The notes beneath the pieces are model-generated. The model saw only the letters and a program-made list of their open reading frames with translations. It did no database searches and was not told the DNA's origin. The position numbers and the translations under genes are program-made. From assembly GCF_000499205.1 (NCBI RefSeq), contig NZ_AWUK01000024.1, positions 1 through 64,000 on the forward strand: a stretch of DNA of 64,000 nt, in the 5' to 3' direction. Source of the stretch: Paenibacillus sp. MAEPY2. GTDB lineage: Bacteria; Bacillota; Bacilli; Paenibacillales; Paenibacillaceae. Of this stretch, positions 9,311 to 18,484 are shown in pieces; within the stretch, counting starts at the first letter, position 1, and each line of letters opens with the position of its first letter.

Positions 9311-9585
9311 AATTTAAATCTCCCTTATTTTATAAAATTAGATGATATGTAAATACATTCTTTCATTTCATTGAAATTGGAAAATACCATAATCATCAGG
9401 ATATGTATTTATATAATAATAGTATATCAAATATGTGACTGTATGTTTTGAATGGTTACGACTACTTTACTAGTATTCTATTCATGCTGTATGTACCACG
9501 TTGTACTTCTCACCATATCAATCCTTGGTTTTAAAAACATTCGGGTGATACAAATCAAACATTTTGTACCACCCTCCTAGTATAT

Positions 9586-12500
9586 CTATACCATCAACAA
9601 TTCCCGAATATCCTGCTCGGATAAGGTGGTCGATCCTCCATCTCCGGGTTCAATGACTTCGGCAATCAGATCTTTTTTGCGCTGTTGCAGCTCCAGAATC
9701 TTCTCTTCAATCGTCCCTACCGTAACGAGACGAATAACCTGTACGACTTGTTTCTGCCCCATGCGATGGGCACGTCCGATGGCCTGTTCTTCCACGGCGG
9801 GATTCCACCACAAATCATATAAAATAACCGTATCTGCACCCGTTAAGTTCAATCCGGTTCCGCCAGCCTTCAACGAGATCAGAAACAGCTCAGCTTCACC
9901 CTCGTTGAATCTGCGGCACATTTCCACCCGACTCTGTGCAGGTGTCTGACCATCCAGGTAGAACAAATCTCTACCCTGTGCTGCCAACGTCTGTCGGATC
10001 AGATTCAGCATGCTTGCGAACTGGGAGAAAATGAGGATACGTTTACCAGCAGCCAGACAATCCTGAACCGTCTCCAGCAGCTGCTCCATTTTCCCGGAAT
10101 CACCCTGATAACCCTCCACAAAGAGAGCGGGATGACAGCACAACTGGCGCAGGCGTGTAATGCCAGCCAGTATTTTGATACGGTTCTTCTGAAAACCGTT
10201 CTCTTCCATATCCTTGGATGTCTCATCCTGAAGCTGGGACAGATAGGCGGCATACAGTTTCTTCTGTTCGTCCTTCAGCTCGGAGCGCTGTACGGTTTCA
10301 ATGCGATCCGGCAGTTCTTCCAGTACGTCTTTCTTCAGACGACGGAGAATAAACGGACGGACCATTCGTGCGATTCGCTCAGGCGGCAGATCCCGGAATC
10401 TGCGATAGCTAGGGAACAACCCCGGGAATACCGCTTCAAAGATCGACCACAGCTCATCCAATGAGTTCTCCACAGGTGTTCCTGTAAGAGCGAAGCGACG
10501 TGGTGCCTGAATCTGTTTAACTGCCTGAGCCGTTTGCGAAGAAGAATTCTTGATCGCCTGGGCTTCATCCAAAATAAGCGTATGAAACGTTCTTCCGAGA
10601 TATGTGTCCAGATCGCGGCGCAATAGCGGGTAGGAGGTCACAATAACATCTGCCTCATCCATGCCTGAGAGCATACTGGCTCGTTCATCTTTTTGACCTG
10701 CTGCAATCAGAACTCGCAAATGCGGGGCAAATCGGGCAAATTCATTCGCCCAGTTGTACGTTAATGAAGCTGGTGCAACGACGAGTACCGGAGGATGAGC
10801 AGCTTGTTGGTCCAACAATCCGGCCTGTACTTCATCCGGGATGTTACTCCCGAAAGTTCCACCATCAACAATGTGATTAGCATCATCAAGATTGCTATGG
10901 TGCTGTTGCGGCTTTTCTTTCAGTTCTGCCGCGATATAGGCAATACTTTGCAGCGTTTTGCCAAGCCCCATATCATCGGCCAAAATGCCGCCAAATCGGT
11001 AAAATGCGAGTGTACGCAGCCACTGATATCCACTAGCCTGATAATCACGCAGCACAGGAGCAAGCGCATCCGGCAGTGCAAAATCCATCCGTTCAGGATC
11101 ACGAAGGTCATCCAGGAAACGTTTCAGGGAACCGCCCCACTTCACATGTCCCGAAACCTCGTCCCGGCCGGGGAGCTGCAGTGCCCGAACGGCAGGCAGG
11201 CGAATATGACTGCTCTTGATGTCGCCCGAAGCAAGTCCAAGCGAATCCGCCATGTGTGCGAAGCTGTCCGCCCCTTCATTTTCGAGAGAGACAAACACAC
11301 CGCTGCGCAAACGGAAATACGGTTTCTTTTCCACAATATTACGCATCATTTCCTGAAGCTCCTGCTCGTCTACACCTTCCATCTCGAATGAGATCTCCAG
11401 CCAGTCCAACCCTTTACCCAGATCTGCCCGCACTTTCGGCGGTGTCGGATAGGATTGCGCCATAGCCTTCACGGCATTCGGGATATAGATATCTACCTGC
11501 TTCTCAAGCTCCGGCAGCAGATGATACATCACATCATATATCGCGTCTTCTCGTTCACTTGCCCATACACTTCCATCCCGTTCCAGGAAAGAGCGATCTA
11601 GCCGGTCGATCAGGTTACGCTCTGCATGGCGGTCACGTACCAAAATCACCTTTTTTTCTTCTTCATCAATCAAATATTCAGCCAGCGGATTAATCACCAT
11701 TACACCATAATCAAACTCCAGACGCGCTGTAATCCGTTCCCGGTAGAAATCGATATACAACTTTGGTGCAAGCTCCGGCTCTGCGATTCGTTCTCTCACC
11801 TGGGAGTCGATGGACAGATGCCCAAGTGTACGCAGTTCCGGCACAACATGCTGAACGAATTCGTCCACCTGCTGAGCGGAAATATCGATACTTTCCTTGA
11901 TCCCATAAGAAGTGAGCGCTCTGCTCAGATCCTCCAGACTTCGCATCTGCATCGGCTCCAACATATGCAATTGCCCTTCCACCACGGCAGCATCATAGGC
12001 TGGGAGAAGAATCAGCTCACGCAATCCGGAAATTTCAAGCTGATACCCTTCATTAGCGCCCTGAGCAATACGGTAAAATAAAGGCAGTGCCCCCTCACCC
12101 AAAGTGAGCGGTCCATTCGCTAACCCCGTTCCCTCCATCCGGCTATCTGCCTGAAGCAGCAAATCCAGTAGAGGCTTCCAGACCAGTGGAGCAATCAATA
12201 TATCTCTGCCGTCTGAAGCTCCCAAGTAACCCGAGATGGACTCACGGTATGCTTCCTCACTCTGCCTCATCCGAATAAGCATAGACAGGATCGCCTGATC
12301 CTGGGGACTAAAATAATGCATTGAAGGATCGTAGAAAAACAGCTTGGTAAACGACATGGGTTCACCATTCTCAATGCAGTTCAGGAATTGCTTCACTTTC
12401 TGAACGACATACAGGCGTTTATTTCCGACCTTCAGTTCAAGCGCGAGTTTGGCTCCGCCTTTGTGAACCTGCACAAGCTTGCATATAAATTGGAGCTGCA

Positions 12501-13275
12501 GCTCCTCCCGCAATGAAGACCGGGTTACAGGCGCAGTGTATTTACGCTCATTTGCATGCAAGGGGCTGCGTTCTTTGGCAAACATGGAAAGAATCTGATC
12601 CGCTGTGCGGTACGAAGGTTTATCTGCTGATTTTCCCCATCCAGGGGCAGAACTTGGCCGACCTGCTTGAGCAAAATGAATAGAAGGACGATCCACATCC
12701 AAATGGTCATCAAGCTTGGAATCGGAAGGCAAAGGCTCCGTTGCAAAGGCATGAGCAGATGAATTCGAATGAGACCCCACATTCATTACTGAGTCCGTGT
12801 TTGAAATAGAGTTTGGGCGCTCCCAAACATTCTCCTCCACCAACGTTCCTACTCTGGAACTGGAGCCACGATCAGGTTTAGATATGGGTTTTAATGACGT
12901 TTGAGAACCTGTACGAGAAACAATACTTGCATCCCTCTTGTCGTTCCCTTTAATCCCCTCTTCTCCACTTCCAGACTTACGGTCACGCTGTTCTCCCCAT
13001 TCATGGATCGCTAGCAGGACTGCAGCGACGTGCTTGCAATAGTCATAATATCTCCCATCGCCCGGACAACTGCATCCGGCAACAACCTCACCTGCATCAT
13101 CCAGATCAACTGTTACTTTGTATCGTTCTGTACCTCGGACCACAGCTTCGTAATGACGTTCATCCTGACTGGCGACCAGATTAGTCACCCTGCCAGATTG
13201 GTTATACGCTTCTCCCCGTTTGAATGCCGTGACTCCGCACAGCAATTTGATATCCATCATCGTGAATGGCGCCAC
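9586..13275 (-). CDS. SNF2-family DEAD/DEAH helicase with N-terminal SWIM zinc finger
   Basis: The protein has about 1229 residues. Near residue 65 a SWIM-type finger is seen as CSCPGDGRYYDYCKHVAA (C-x-C-x(n)-C-x-H). A low-complexity linker rich in Ser/Asp follows to about residue 230, then a beta-rich SNF2-associated region. The C-terminal 480 residues form the Swi2/Snf2 motor: motif I DDMGLGKTLQ, Ia VVAPASLTYNW, II LILDEAQAIKN, III FALTGTPVENS, V/VI GTGLNLTGAD and QAIGRAHRMGQ. Such proteins are DNA-dependent ATPases that remodel protein-DNA complexes; the bacterial role is not well defined. The start is a GTG at 13275, nine bases after AGGAGG, which removes ten N-terminal residues of the longest frame. 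It stands alone between terminator-bounded units. Confidence 0.92.
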   Translation of the reverse strand: MAPFTMMDIKLLCGVTAFKRGEAYNQSGRVTNLVASQDERHYEAVVRGTERYKVTVDLDDAGEVVAGCSCPGDGRYYDYCKHVAAVLLAIHEWGEQRDRKSGSGEEGIKGNDKRDASIVSRTGSQTSLKPISKPDRGSSSRVGTLVEENVWERPNSISNTDSVMNVGSHSNSSAHAFATEPLPSDSKLDDHLDVDRPSIHFAQAGRPSSAPGWGKSADKPSYRTADQILSMFAKERSPLHANERKYTAPVTRSSLREELQLQFICKLVQVHKGGAKLALELKVGNKRLYVVQKVKQFLNCIENGEPMSFTKLFFYDPSMHYFSPQDQAILSMLIRMRQSEEAYRESISGYLGASDGRDILIAPLVWKPLLDLLLQADSRMEGTGLANGPLTLGEGALPLFYRIAQGANEGYQLEISGLRELILLPAYDAAVVEGQLHMLEPMQMRSLEDLSRALTSYGIKESIDISAQQVDEFVQHVVPELRTLGHLSIDSQVRERIAEPELAPKLYIDFYRERITARLEFDYGVMVINPLAEYLIDEEEKKVILVRDRHAERNLIDRLDRSFLERDGSVWASEREDAIYDVMYHLLPELEKQVDIYIPNAVKAMAQSYPTPPKVRADLGKGLDWLEISFEMEGVDEQELQEMMRNIVEKKPYFRLRSGVFVSLENEGADSFAHMADSLGLASGDIKSSHIRLPAVRALQLPGRDEVSGHVKWGGSLKRFLDDLRDPERMDFALPDALAPVLRDYQASGYQWLRTLAFYRFGGILADDMGLGKTLQSIAYIAAELKEKPQQHHSNLDDANHIVDGGTFGSNIPDEVQAGLLDQQAAHPPVLVVAPASLTYNWANEFARFAPHLRVLIAAGQKDERASMLSGMDEADVIVTSYPLLRRDLDTYLGRTFHTLILDEAQAIKNSSSQTAQAVKQIQAPRRFALTGTPVENSLDELWSIFEAVFPGLFPSYRRFRDLPPERIARMVRPFILRRLKKDVLEELPDRIETVQRSELKDEQKKLYAAYLSQLQDETSKDMEENGFQKNRIKILAGITRLRQLCCHPALFVEGYQGDSGKMEQLLETVQDCLAAGKRILIFSQFASMLNLIRQTLAAQGRDLFYLDGQTPAQSRVEMCRRFNEGEAELFLISLKAGGTGLNLTGADTVILYDLWWNPAVEEQAIGRAHRMGQKQVVQVIRLVTVGTIEEKILELQQRKKDLIAEVIEPGDGGSTTLSEQDIRELLMV

Positions 13276-13356
13276 GGTTCTTCGCCTCCTATATTTCTCT
13301 GACAACTAAGATACCACATACGAATCTGAACTCGGTATAGTTCAAGTCTCTTTTAT

Positions 13357-13399
13357 AGAAAAAACCCCAAGAGCTCCGTAAAGCAGAGATTGGGGTTAC
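13357..13399 (-). terminator. Terminator of the U32 gene
   Basis: On the minus strand AACCCCAA...TTGGGGTT encloses a 19-base loop and is followed by TTTTTT. It lies about 50 bases after the U32 stop and before the helicase start. Confidence 0.8.
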
Positions 13400-13450
13400 C
13401 ACATAGTTCATAGTTCATGCTTGTTGCCTGTTTATTTCCGTATCGGTCTA

Positions 13451-15964
13451 TTATTTCACCAGTTGACCACGTGTTACGCCAAGCTGGTTGGTTGCTTTCA
13501 GTGTTTTCCATACTTGTGTTCCACTGATCTCGCCACGCAGTGCACGGTTGTACAGATCAATAACCTCGCGCACCTGCTCTGGAGTTTCCTCCAGGAATTC
13601 CACACGGTAACGGGATACACCAAGATCCATAAAGTTGGTCAGATATTCAGCACCAGATTGCTCCACCGCATTATACACGGTATTGCGGCAGCCTTCGTCC
13701 ACACGTACCGGGTGGGACATGCCGATCCGGTCTTGCAAAGAAGCCCGATGATCTTCACATGGACGTCCACAGTTCGTAAAGTCCGTTCCTTCACTCATAA
13801 ACGTACAATACACACAGTGCTCGGTATGGAACATCGGCAGATGCTGATGAATAACCACTTCGGTCTGACTTGTACGGGAGTGTCCCAGCAAATCAACCAT
13901 TTGCTGAATGTTCAGGTCATAAGAAGGCGTAATCCAGTCGCAACCCGCTTCCAGGAACAGTTCCACTGCCTTGTGGTTGGCGATGTTCAGTGAGAAGTCA
14001 CCGATCAATTCCGGGTGCTTCGCATCCGGGTTCTCCATCCGATGGCGCAAGTAGAAGTACAATGCCCCCGTATTACGTACAAGCACAGCATCCGGCTGCA
14101 AACGCAGGATGTTGTTGTGATACCCGTTCTCCCCAGGCATATGAATGCGTGGTGTTGCCAACGCAATCTTGCGGCCTGCGGCACGAACGGCTTCCACTGC
14201 TGCCGGGAACTGCTTGATAAACTCAAAGTCGGCGTAGATCATGCCGACGCCTGCTTCCAGCGCTGCCTCTACTTGTGGCAGGCTGCGGCAGAGCGCGGTC
14301 AGCTCCGCTTGACCGCGAGCGACTGGCGATGCCGGTTTAACCGCATCGCCGTATACTTCCACCGCCCGTTTCACGTAGACGGGCGGTTTAGGGCGCTCAC
14401 CCGCGAGTTGTTCCACCGCCTGACGGCGAATGTTATTCAACTCGCGCATCGGAATGATGACGTCACCGTGCAGGTTGACGTCCAGCTCTTCCAGCTGGAA
14501 CACAGTGCCGCCCAGACGTCCGAATTGCTCTTCGAGCAGTTCGTGCGTCATAGGACGCTTCTGGGCAATATCCAGTTCCATCTCGGAATTCACACGGACC
14601 GTCGTACCCTTCTGTACGTCCGTCCACCAAGTGCTAAGCGGCTGCCCTGGGCTGCCGATGACTTTCACGTTTACCGGGAAGATACGATAAGGCTTCTCGA
14701 TTTCAAAGCTCTGACGCAGACGTTTGTCCAGCGCCGGATCATTCGTTTTCCACACTTTGTCGCCAACTTTCACGCGGCGCAGATCCACGTCACTACGTCC
14801 TGGTACGACGTCCACAATCCAGCCTTCCTCTCCTTCGCCTTCAAGCTTAACGCCTTTGCGACGAACATCGTAGACACGTCCGCCTTCTTCCTTCTTCGTC
14901 GGATCTCCGGCATCAAATACGATTCCGTCTCCACGTTTAACTGGTGCATCCAGCTTCAGGACGACACCATCACGTAATACTTGGTCTACACGACCCAGAT
15001 AGACGCCACGGCTTTTCGGGAACGTACCGTCAACCAGTTGTTTATTGTTCGTTCCGTCCAGGAAACCGTGCGTGAATCCACGCGAGAAGCTCTGCTGCAA
15101 TTCACGAACTTCCTCTTTACTCGGCGGAGTGTTATCTCCGTCAAAGTAACGGTCGATCGCTTTGCGATATTTACTAACCACGTTGGCCACGTATTCCGGC
15201 GTTTTGAGTCGTCCTTCGATTTTGAAAGAAGTTACGCCCGCTTCGATCAGTTCCGGCATCAAGTCAATCGCAGCCAGATCCTTCGGAGACAGCAGATACG
15301 CTACATCGCCCATTGGTTTATGCTCACCATCCACCATCAGGTCGTAAGGCAGACGACAAGCCTGTGCACATTCCCCACGGTTGGCGGAGCGTCCGCCCCA
15401 CATTTCAGAAGTCAAACATTGCCCGGAATAGGACACACACAGCGCACCGTGCACGAATACTTCCATTGGCAACTTCGCCTGTTCTCCGATCTTCTGAATC
15501 TGCTTCAGGTTGTTCTCCCGTCCAAGCACGACACGTTCCATATCAAACGGCTTCGTAAACTCCACCGCTTCCGGTGACGTAATCGTCATTTGGGTTGAAC
15601 CGTGAATCGGGAAGTCCGGTGAGATCTCGCGGATCATTTTGACCAGACCCAGATCCTGTACAATCACGGCGTCCACACCTGCATCGACACAAGCGTCGAT
15701 CAGTTCTTTGGCATCCGTCAATTCATTTTCAAAAATCAATATATTAAAGGTCAAAAAACCTTTTACGCCATAACTGTGCAAAAACGCCATAATCTCCGGC
15801 AGCTCGTCCATACGGAAATTGTTCGCCCGTGCCCGTGCATTAAATTTTTCGACTCCGAAGAAAATCGCATCCGCGCCGTTGGCTACCGCCGAACGCATAC
15901 AGTCCCAGTCACCTGCAGGTGCCAGAAGCTCAACGTCTTCTCTTCGTATTGTTGCTGTTTTCAT
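13451..15964 (-). CDS. U32 family protein with DUF3656, double-barrel (RlhA/TrhP-like)
   Basis: The protein has about 837 residues. The first TIM-barrel half carries the U32 signature around EVFVHGALCVSYSGQC, plus GECAQACR, giving four cysteines. The middle (about residues 300-500) is the DUF3656-type beta region. A second barrel-like half follows, from roughly residue 540, with its own set in EHCVYCTFM...NCGRPCEDH. Members of this family were long called collagenase-like peptidases. RlhA and TrhP instead act in RNA hydroxylation (5-hydroxycytidine in 23S rRNA, 5-hydroxyuridine in tRNA) and depend on iron-sulfur clusters and prephenate metabolism. The cysteines seen here fit that role better than proteolysis. 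The ATG at 15964 follows GGGGAGGA. At 837 residues it is longer than E. coli RlhA (about 650). Confidence 0.9.
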   Translation of the reverse strand: MKTATIRREDVELLAPAGDWDCMRSAVANGADAIFFGVEKFNARARANNFRMDELPEIMAFLHSYGVKGFLTFNILIFENELTDAKELIDACVDAGVDAVIVQDLGLVKMIREISPDFPIHGSTQMTITSPEAVEFTKPFDMERVVLGRENNLKQIQKIGEQAKLPMEVFVHGALCVSYSGQCLTSEMWGGRSANRGECAQACRLPYDLMVDGEHKPMGDVAYLLSPKDLAAIDLMPELIEAGVTSFKIEGRLKTPEYVANVVSKYRKAIDRYFDGDNTPPSKEEVRELQQSFSRGFTHGFLDGTNNKQLVDGTFPKSRGVYLGRVDQVLRDGVVLKLDAPVKRGDGIVFDAGDPTKKEEGGRVYDVRRKGVKLEGEGEEGWIVDVVPGRSDVDLRRVKVGDKVWKTNDPALDKRLRQSFEIEKPYRIFPVNVKVIGSPGQPLSTWWTDVQKGTTVRVNSEMELDIAQKRPMTHELLEEQFGRLGGTVFQLEELDVNLHGDVIIPMRELNNIRRQAVEQLAGERPKPPVYVKRAVEVYGDAVKPASPVARGQAELTALCRSLPQVEAALEAGVGMIYADFEFIKQFPAAVEAVRAAGRKIALATPRIHMPGENGYHNNILRLQPDAVLVRNTGALYFYLRHRMENPDAKHPELIGDFSLNIANHKAVELFLEAGCDWITPSYDLNIQQMVDLLGHSRTSQTEVVIHQHLPMFHTEHCVYCTFMSEGTDFTNCGRPCEDHRASLQDRIGMSHPVRVDEGCRNTVYNAVEQSGAEYLTNFMDLGVSRYRVEFLEETPEQVREVIDLYNRALRGEISGTQVWKTLKATNQLGVTRGQLVK

Positions 15965-16256
15965 GTGTATCCTCCCCATAACCGGCATAGCCGGATTTCA
16001 TCCCTATACCCTGTACGTTAAATCCTGGACCTTGATTCCATACGCCTGCATTGTCACTGTATCGCTATATCTATACATTATGTCTGTATTGCCTGATTCC
16101 CAAGCCTACAGTCATTCTTATTTTTCAGAACAGCAGTCATAACTCCTGAACTAGTATAGTGTACCACTTCTGCAACGACTCTTCTACGCTTTCCTGAAAA
16201 AACCGTTTATCATTTTCATTTCCATCTCTACAACAATAGATGCACACTATATACAT

Positions 16257-16430
16257 TGGTCTAAAAATATTTTACACTCGGCACTCCGATGACAGAACAA
16301 CCTTCCGATCGCTGTTATCCCCAGATTTTTTTGATTCCTTTTTAAGGTGAAAATCCGGGGATAAAGGCGAGCGCTTATGCTTCTTCAGGTTATTTCTGTC
16401 CTCTCCGTTATCGTGTAAATGTTTGGTCCA
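16257..16430 (+). repeat. Dispersed intergenic palindrome, copy 1
   Basis: A long imperfect hairpin. The outer arms are TGGTCTAAAAATATTTTACAC and GTGTAAATGTTTGGTCCA, the middle arms GACAGAACAACC and GGTTATTTCTGTC, and the inner arms CGATCGCTGTTATCCCC and GGGGATAAAGGCGAGCG. The centre is CAGATTTT...AAAATCCG. It shares unit structure and orientation with copies at 51867, 52991 and 60004 and a half copy at 46429. It lies between two minus-strand genes. Confidence 0.85.
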
Positions 16431-16482
16431 GTTTACATAGACCACTTCAGTTGAAGGATCTATATAGATATAGAAATCAAAT

Positions 16483-16512
16483 AAACCGGAAGGTCTAATG
16501 ACCCTCCGGTAA
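16483..16512 (-). terminator. Terminator of the stalk-domain gene
   Basis: Minus-strand stem ACCGGAGGGTC / GACCTTCCGGT with an ATTA loop, followed by a modest T-rich tract (TTTATTTG). It lies 30 bases after the stop. Confidence 0.6.
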
Positions 16513-16542
16513 CATGTATCTCTGTTATTTCAACATTTTGCA

Positions 16543-18450
16543 TTATTTAATAAATGTAAATGAGTTCACGGCTTTTTCCAGCGCTGCTGCCTGGACTTCC
16601 GTCTTGTTGGCGTCATTCAGCCCACTTGTTATCGTATACGTCGTACCGTTCTGTTCAAACACAATCTGACGTCCGGTATATGGCACGCCATTGTCCACTT
16701 CATGATAGATGAAGGAAAACGCAGGCACACCGGCAAACGTCATCTCCTCACTGCTAATCAATTTGAAGTTTTTACGTGTTTTGGTTGCTTCCGCATACGC
16801 CTCTCGAAGTTGACTGACCGTCATTTCAATCGATTTGTCCTCACTCGCGGCAATGGAGAATTGACCACCTGTGAAGGTATATACGACGGGAGAATATTCA
16901 AATCGGTCATTGTACGGCGTCCAGTAACGTGGAATATCCACACTGTAATGATAACGTTTGGATGTTCGTGTGACGGATTTTGTTTTATCTGTCAAATACG
17001 GGTCTTCATCCAGCTGTCCGAAATTATCGGCTACCGTATCAAAGTCAATCTCAACACTCTTCATGATACTCTTAAACCATTCACGGTCCTTCGTCTGCTC
17101 CTCAGGGAATGTATACTCTGCATAGTAACGATACCCGTTTTTTTGCAAAAGAACATCGAACTCCGTCTGCCATCCATCGCCAAAGTTATAACGGAATTCA
17201 TTCACCTCGGCAGTCTCGCCTGATACCTCCATCTTGTACGATCCTATCGGCTCATAACTTTCCGGTGTGAACGTCTCACGCATCCACTTGTCCAGTTGGC
17301 CGCTCCACTCTTGGACCGTCGCACCCTTCGGTGCAGATGTAACACGCAGCTGCAGATATGCACCATCCTTGGCTTCGTATATCATCTGGGTGCTGTCCAT
17401 AGACCAGCCTGCTGGAATCTTCAGTTCAATGCCATAATCGTCATTCCAGGTGGAACGCATGCCCTCATCCACGGTTGAAAGATCCTTAATCGTACGATCC
17501 GACTGAACATACGTAGGTTGGAAGGAGTTGAGCAGCGCTGCACGTTTGCCCAGATCCTTGTAATTCAGAGCTCCATAATCCGCGAGGTATACATCATATT
17601 GGCGACCATCCTTGATATATTGACGCATTTCCCATAAAACACCATCCGCATCTTTAACCACTATCCGGGCATACGGGGTTTTCCCTTTGGCAATCGATTC
17701 CCGATCAAGCACTGTATCTCCGGCCTCTTTGGCTTCCTGAACAAGCTGCTGTAACAAATCATCCGAATCCAGATTGACATCCTGGTCACTCACATACACT
17801 TCAAGATAATAACTGCTGTCCTCTGCGCCAAAAGTCATCATACGCTCCTGCTCACCCGTTTGCAGAATCATGAGGTCAGATGGATAATTCATGGACCAGC
17901 CATAATAACTGTTACCAATTCTTGTTTTGCCTTCATCCAGATTAATGCTGCCCTCGTCGTCATCCGTCGATCCATCCGTTTGCAATAAACGAATGACCAT
18001 CTCTGCTGAGCTGCTTGGGGCAAGTGTAGCGCCAATCCCCGCAGCTACCGGGCGGAGTGGCACCATGAGCACCCCGTTCATCATTTTTGGGGCTGCGCCC
18101 ATCTCTTTTTTGACACCATCCACCCAGGCAATCGAACTGCCAATCGTTAAGGTGACGGTATGCGGACCTTCTTTGACTTTGACCACATCATTCTTCTCCA
18201 GTCGAATTTCGCTGCCAAAAGCTTTCTTGAATACACCGACGGGAACCATCGTAACCCCTTTGAATTTATATGGTTTAGCGATTGTCTGCTTGCTGCCATT
18301 GATGTAGGCACTCGTACTACCTGCGGTGATCCGCAGCTCGCTTGTCGTAAGATCGGATGCCCATGCAGGCAATGCCGCTCCAATACTCAGCATCCCGGCT
18401 AACATACCTGTGCTCAGCACACGTAAAAAAGATTTCTTCATTCCGTTCAT
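16543..18450 (-). CDS. Secreted stalk-domain protein with three PsbP-like repeats
   Basis: The protein has about 635 residues. It has a signal peptide with cleavage near AWA-SDL (residues 28-34), then a copper amine oxidase N-like 'stalk' domain of about 115 residues (ITAGSTSAYING, PYKFKGVTMVPV, VPLRPVAAGIGA). From there on, three units of about 140-150 residues look alike. Each begins with a Y-x-P-x-x-W/L strand (WSMNYPSDLMI, IELKIPAGWSM, YSVDIPRYWTP) and ends with a strand before SF/V-x-F, as in PsbP/DcrB-like domains. No enzymatic residues are apparent, so binding or structural work at the cell surface is likely. The start is the ATG at 18450 behind AGAGAGGACGA, 34 bases after the protease stop, suggesting one operon. 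The role is unknown. Confidence 0.85.
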   Translation of the reverse strand: MNGMKKSFLRVLSTGMLAGMLSIGAALPAWASDLTTSELRITAGSTSAYINGSKQTIAKPYKFKGVTMVPVGVFKKAFGSEIRLEKNDVVKVKEGPHTVTLTIGSSIAWVDGVKKEMGAAPKMMNGVLMVPLRPVAAGIGATLAPSSSAEMVIRLLQTDGSTDDDEGSINLDEGKTRIGNSYYGWSMNYPSDLMILQTGEQERMMTFGAEDSSYYLEVYVSDQDVNLDSDDLLQQLVQEAKEAGDTVLDRESIAKGKTPYARIVVKDADGVLWEMRQYIKDGRQYDVYLADYGALNYKDLGKRAALLNSFQPTYVQSDRTIKDLSTVDEGMRSTWNDDYGIELKIPAGWSMDSTQMIYEAKDGAYLQLRVTSAPKGATVQEWSGQLDKWMRETFTPESYEPIGSYKMEVSGETAEVNEFRYNFGDGWQTEFDVLLQKNGYRYYAEYTFPEEQTKDREWFKSIMKSVEIDFDTVADNFGQLDEDPYLTDKTKSVTRTSKRYHYSVDIPRYWTPYNDRFEYSPVVYTFTGGQFSIAASEDKSIEMTVSQLREAYAEATKTRKNFKLISSEEMTFAGVPAFSFIYHEVDNGVPYTGRQIVFEQNGTTYTITSGLNDANKTEVQAAALEKAVNSFTFIK

Positions 18451-18484
18451 TCGTCCTCTCTGGATCCGGATTACTCGCCGGGCT

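Larger units (their letters stand above)
15965..16542. other. Intergenic region with dispersed palindrome and terminator
   Basis: This 578-base gap holds the leader side of the U32 gene (15965-16256, no convincing promoter identified), a full copy of the dispersed palindrome (16257-16430) and the terminator of the stalk-domain gene (16483-16512). No coding sequence is supported. Confidence 0.7.

Noticed and set aside
14015..14977. 320-codon plus-strand frame
   Set aside because: Lies antisense inside the U32 gene, which has clear family motifs; composition rich in Arg, His and Cys is typical of a shadow frame.
16257..16430. Dispersed palindrome as an ordinary terminator
   Set aside because: No T run follows the hairpin on either strand. 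The stalk-domain gene has its own small stem downstream of its stop, and copies 2 and 3 lie inside an operon.
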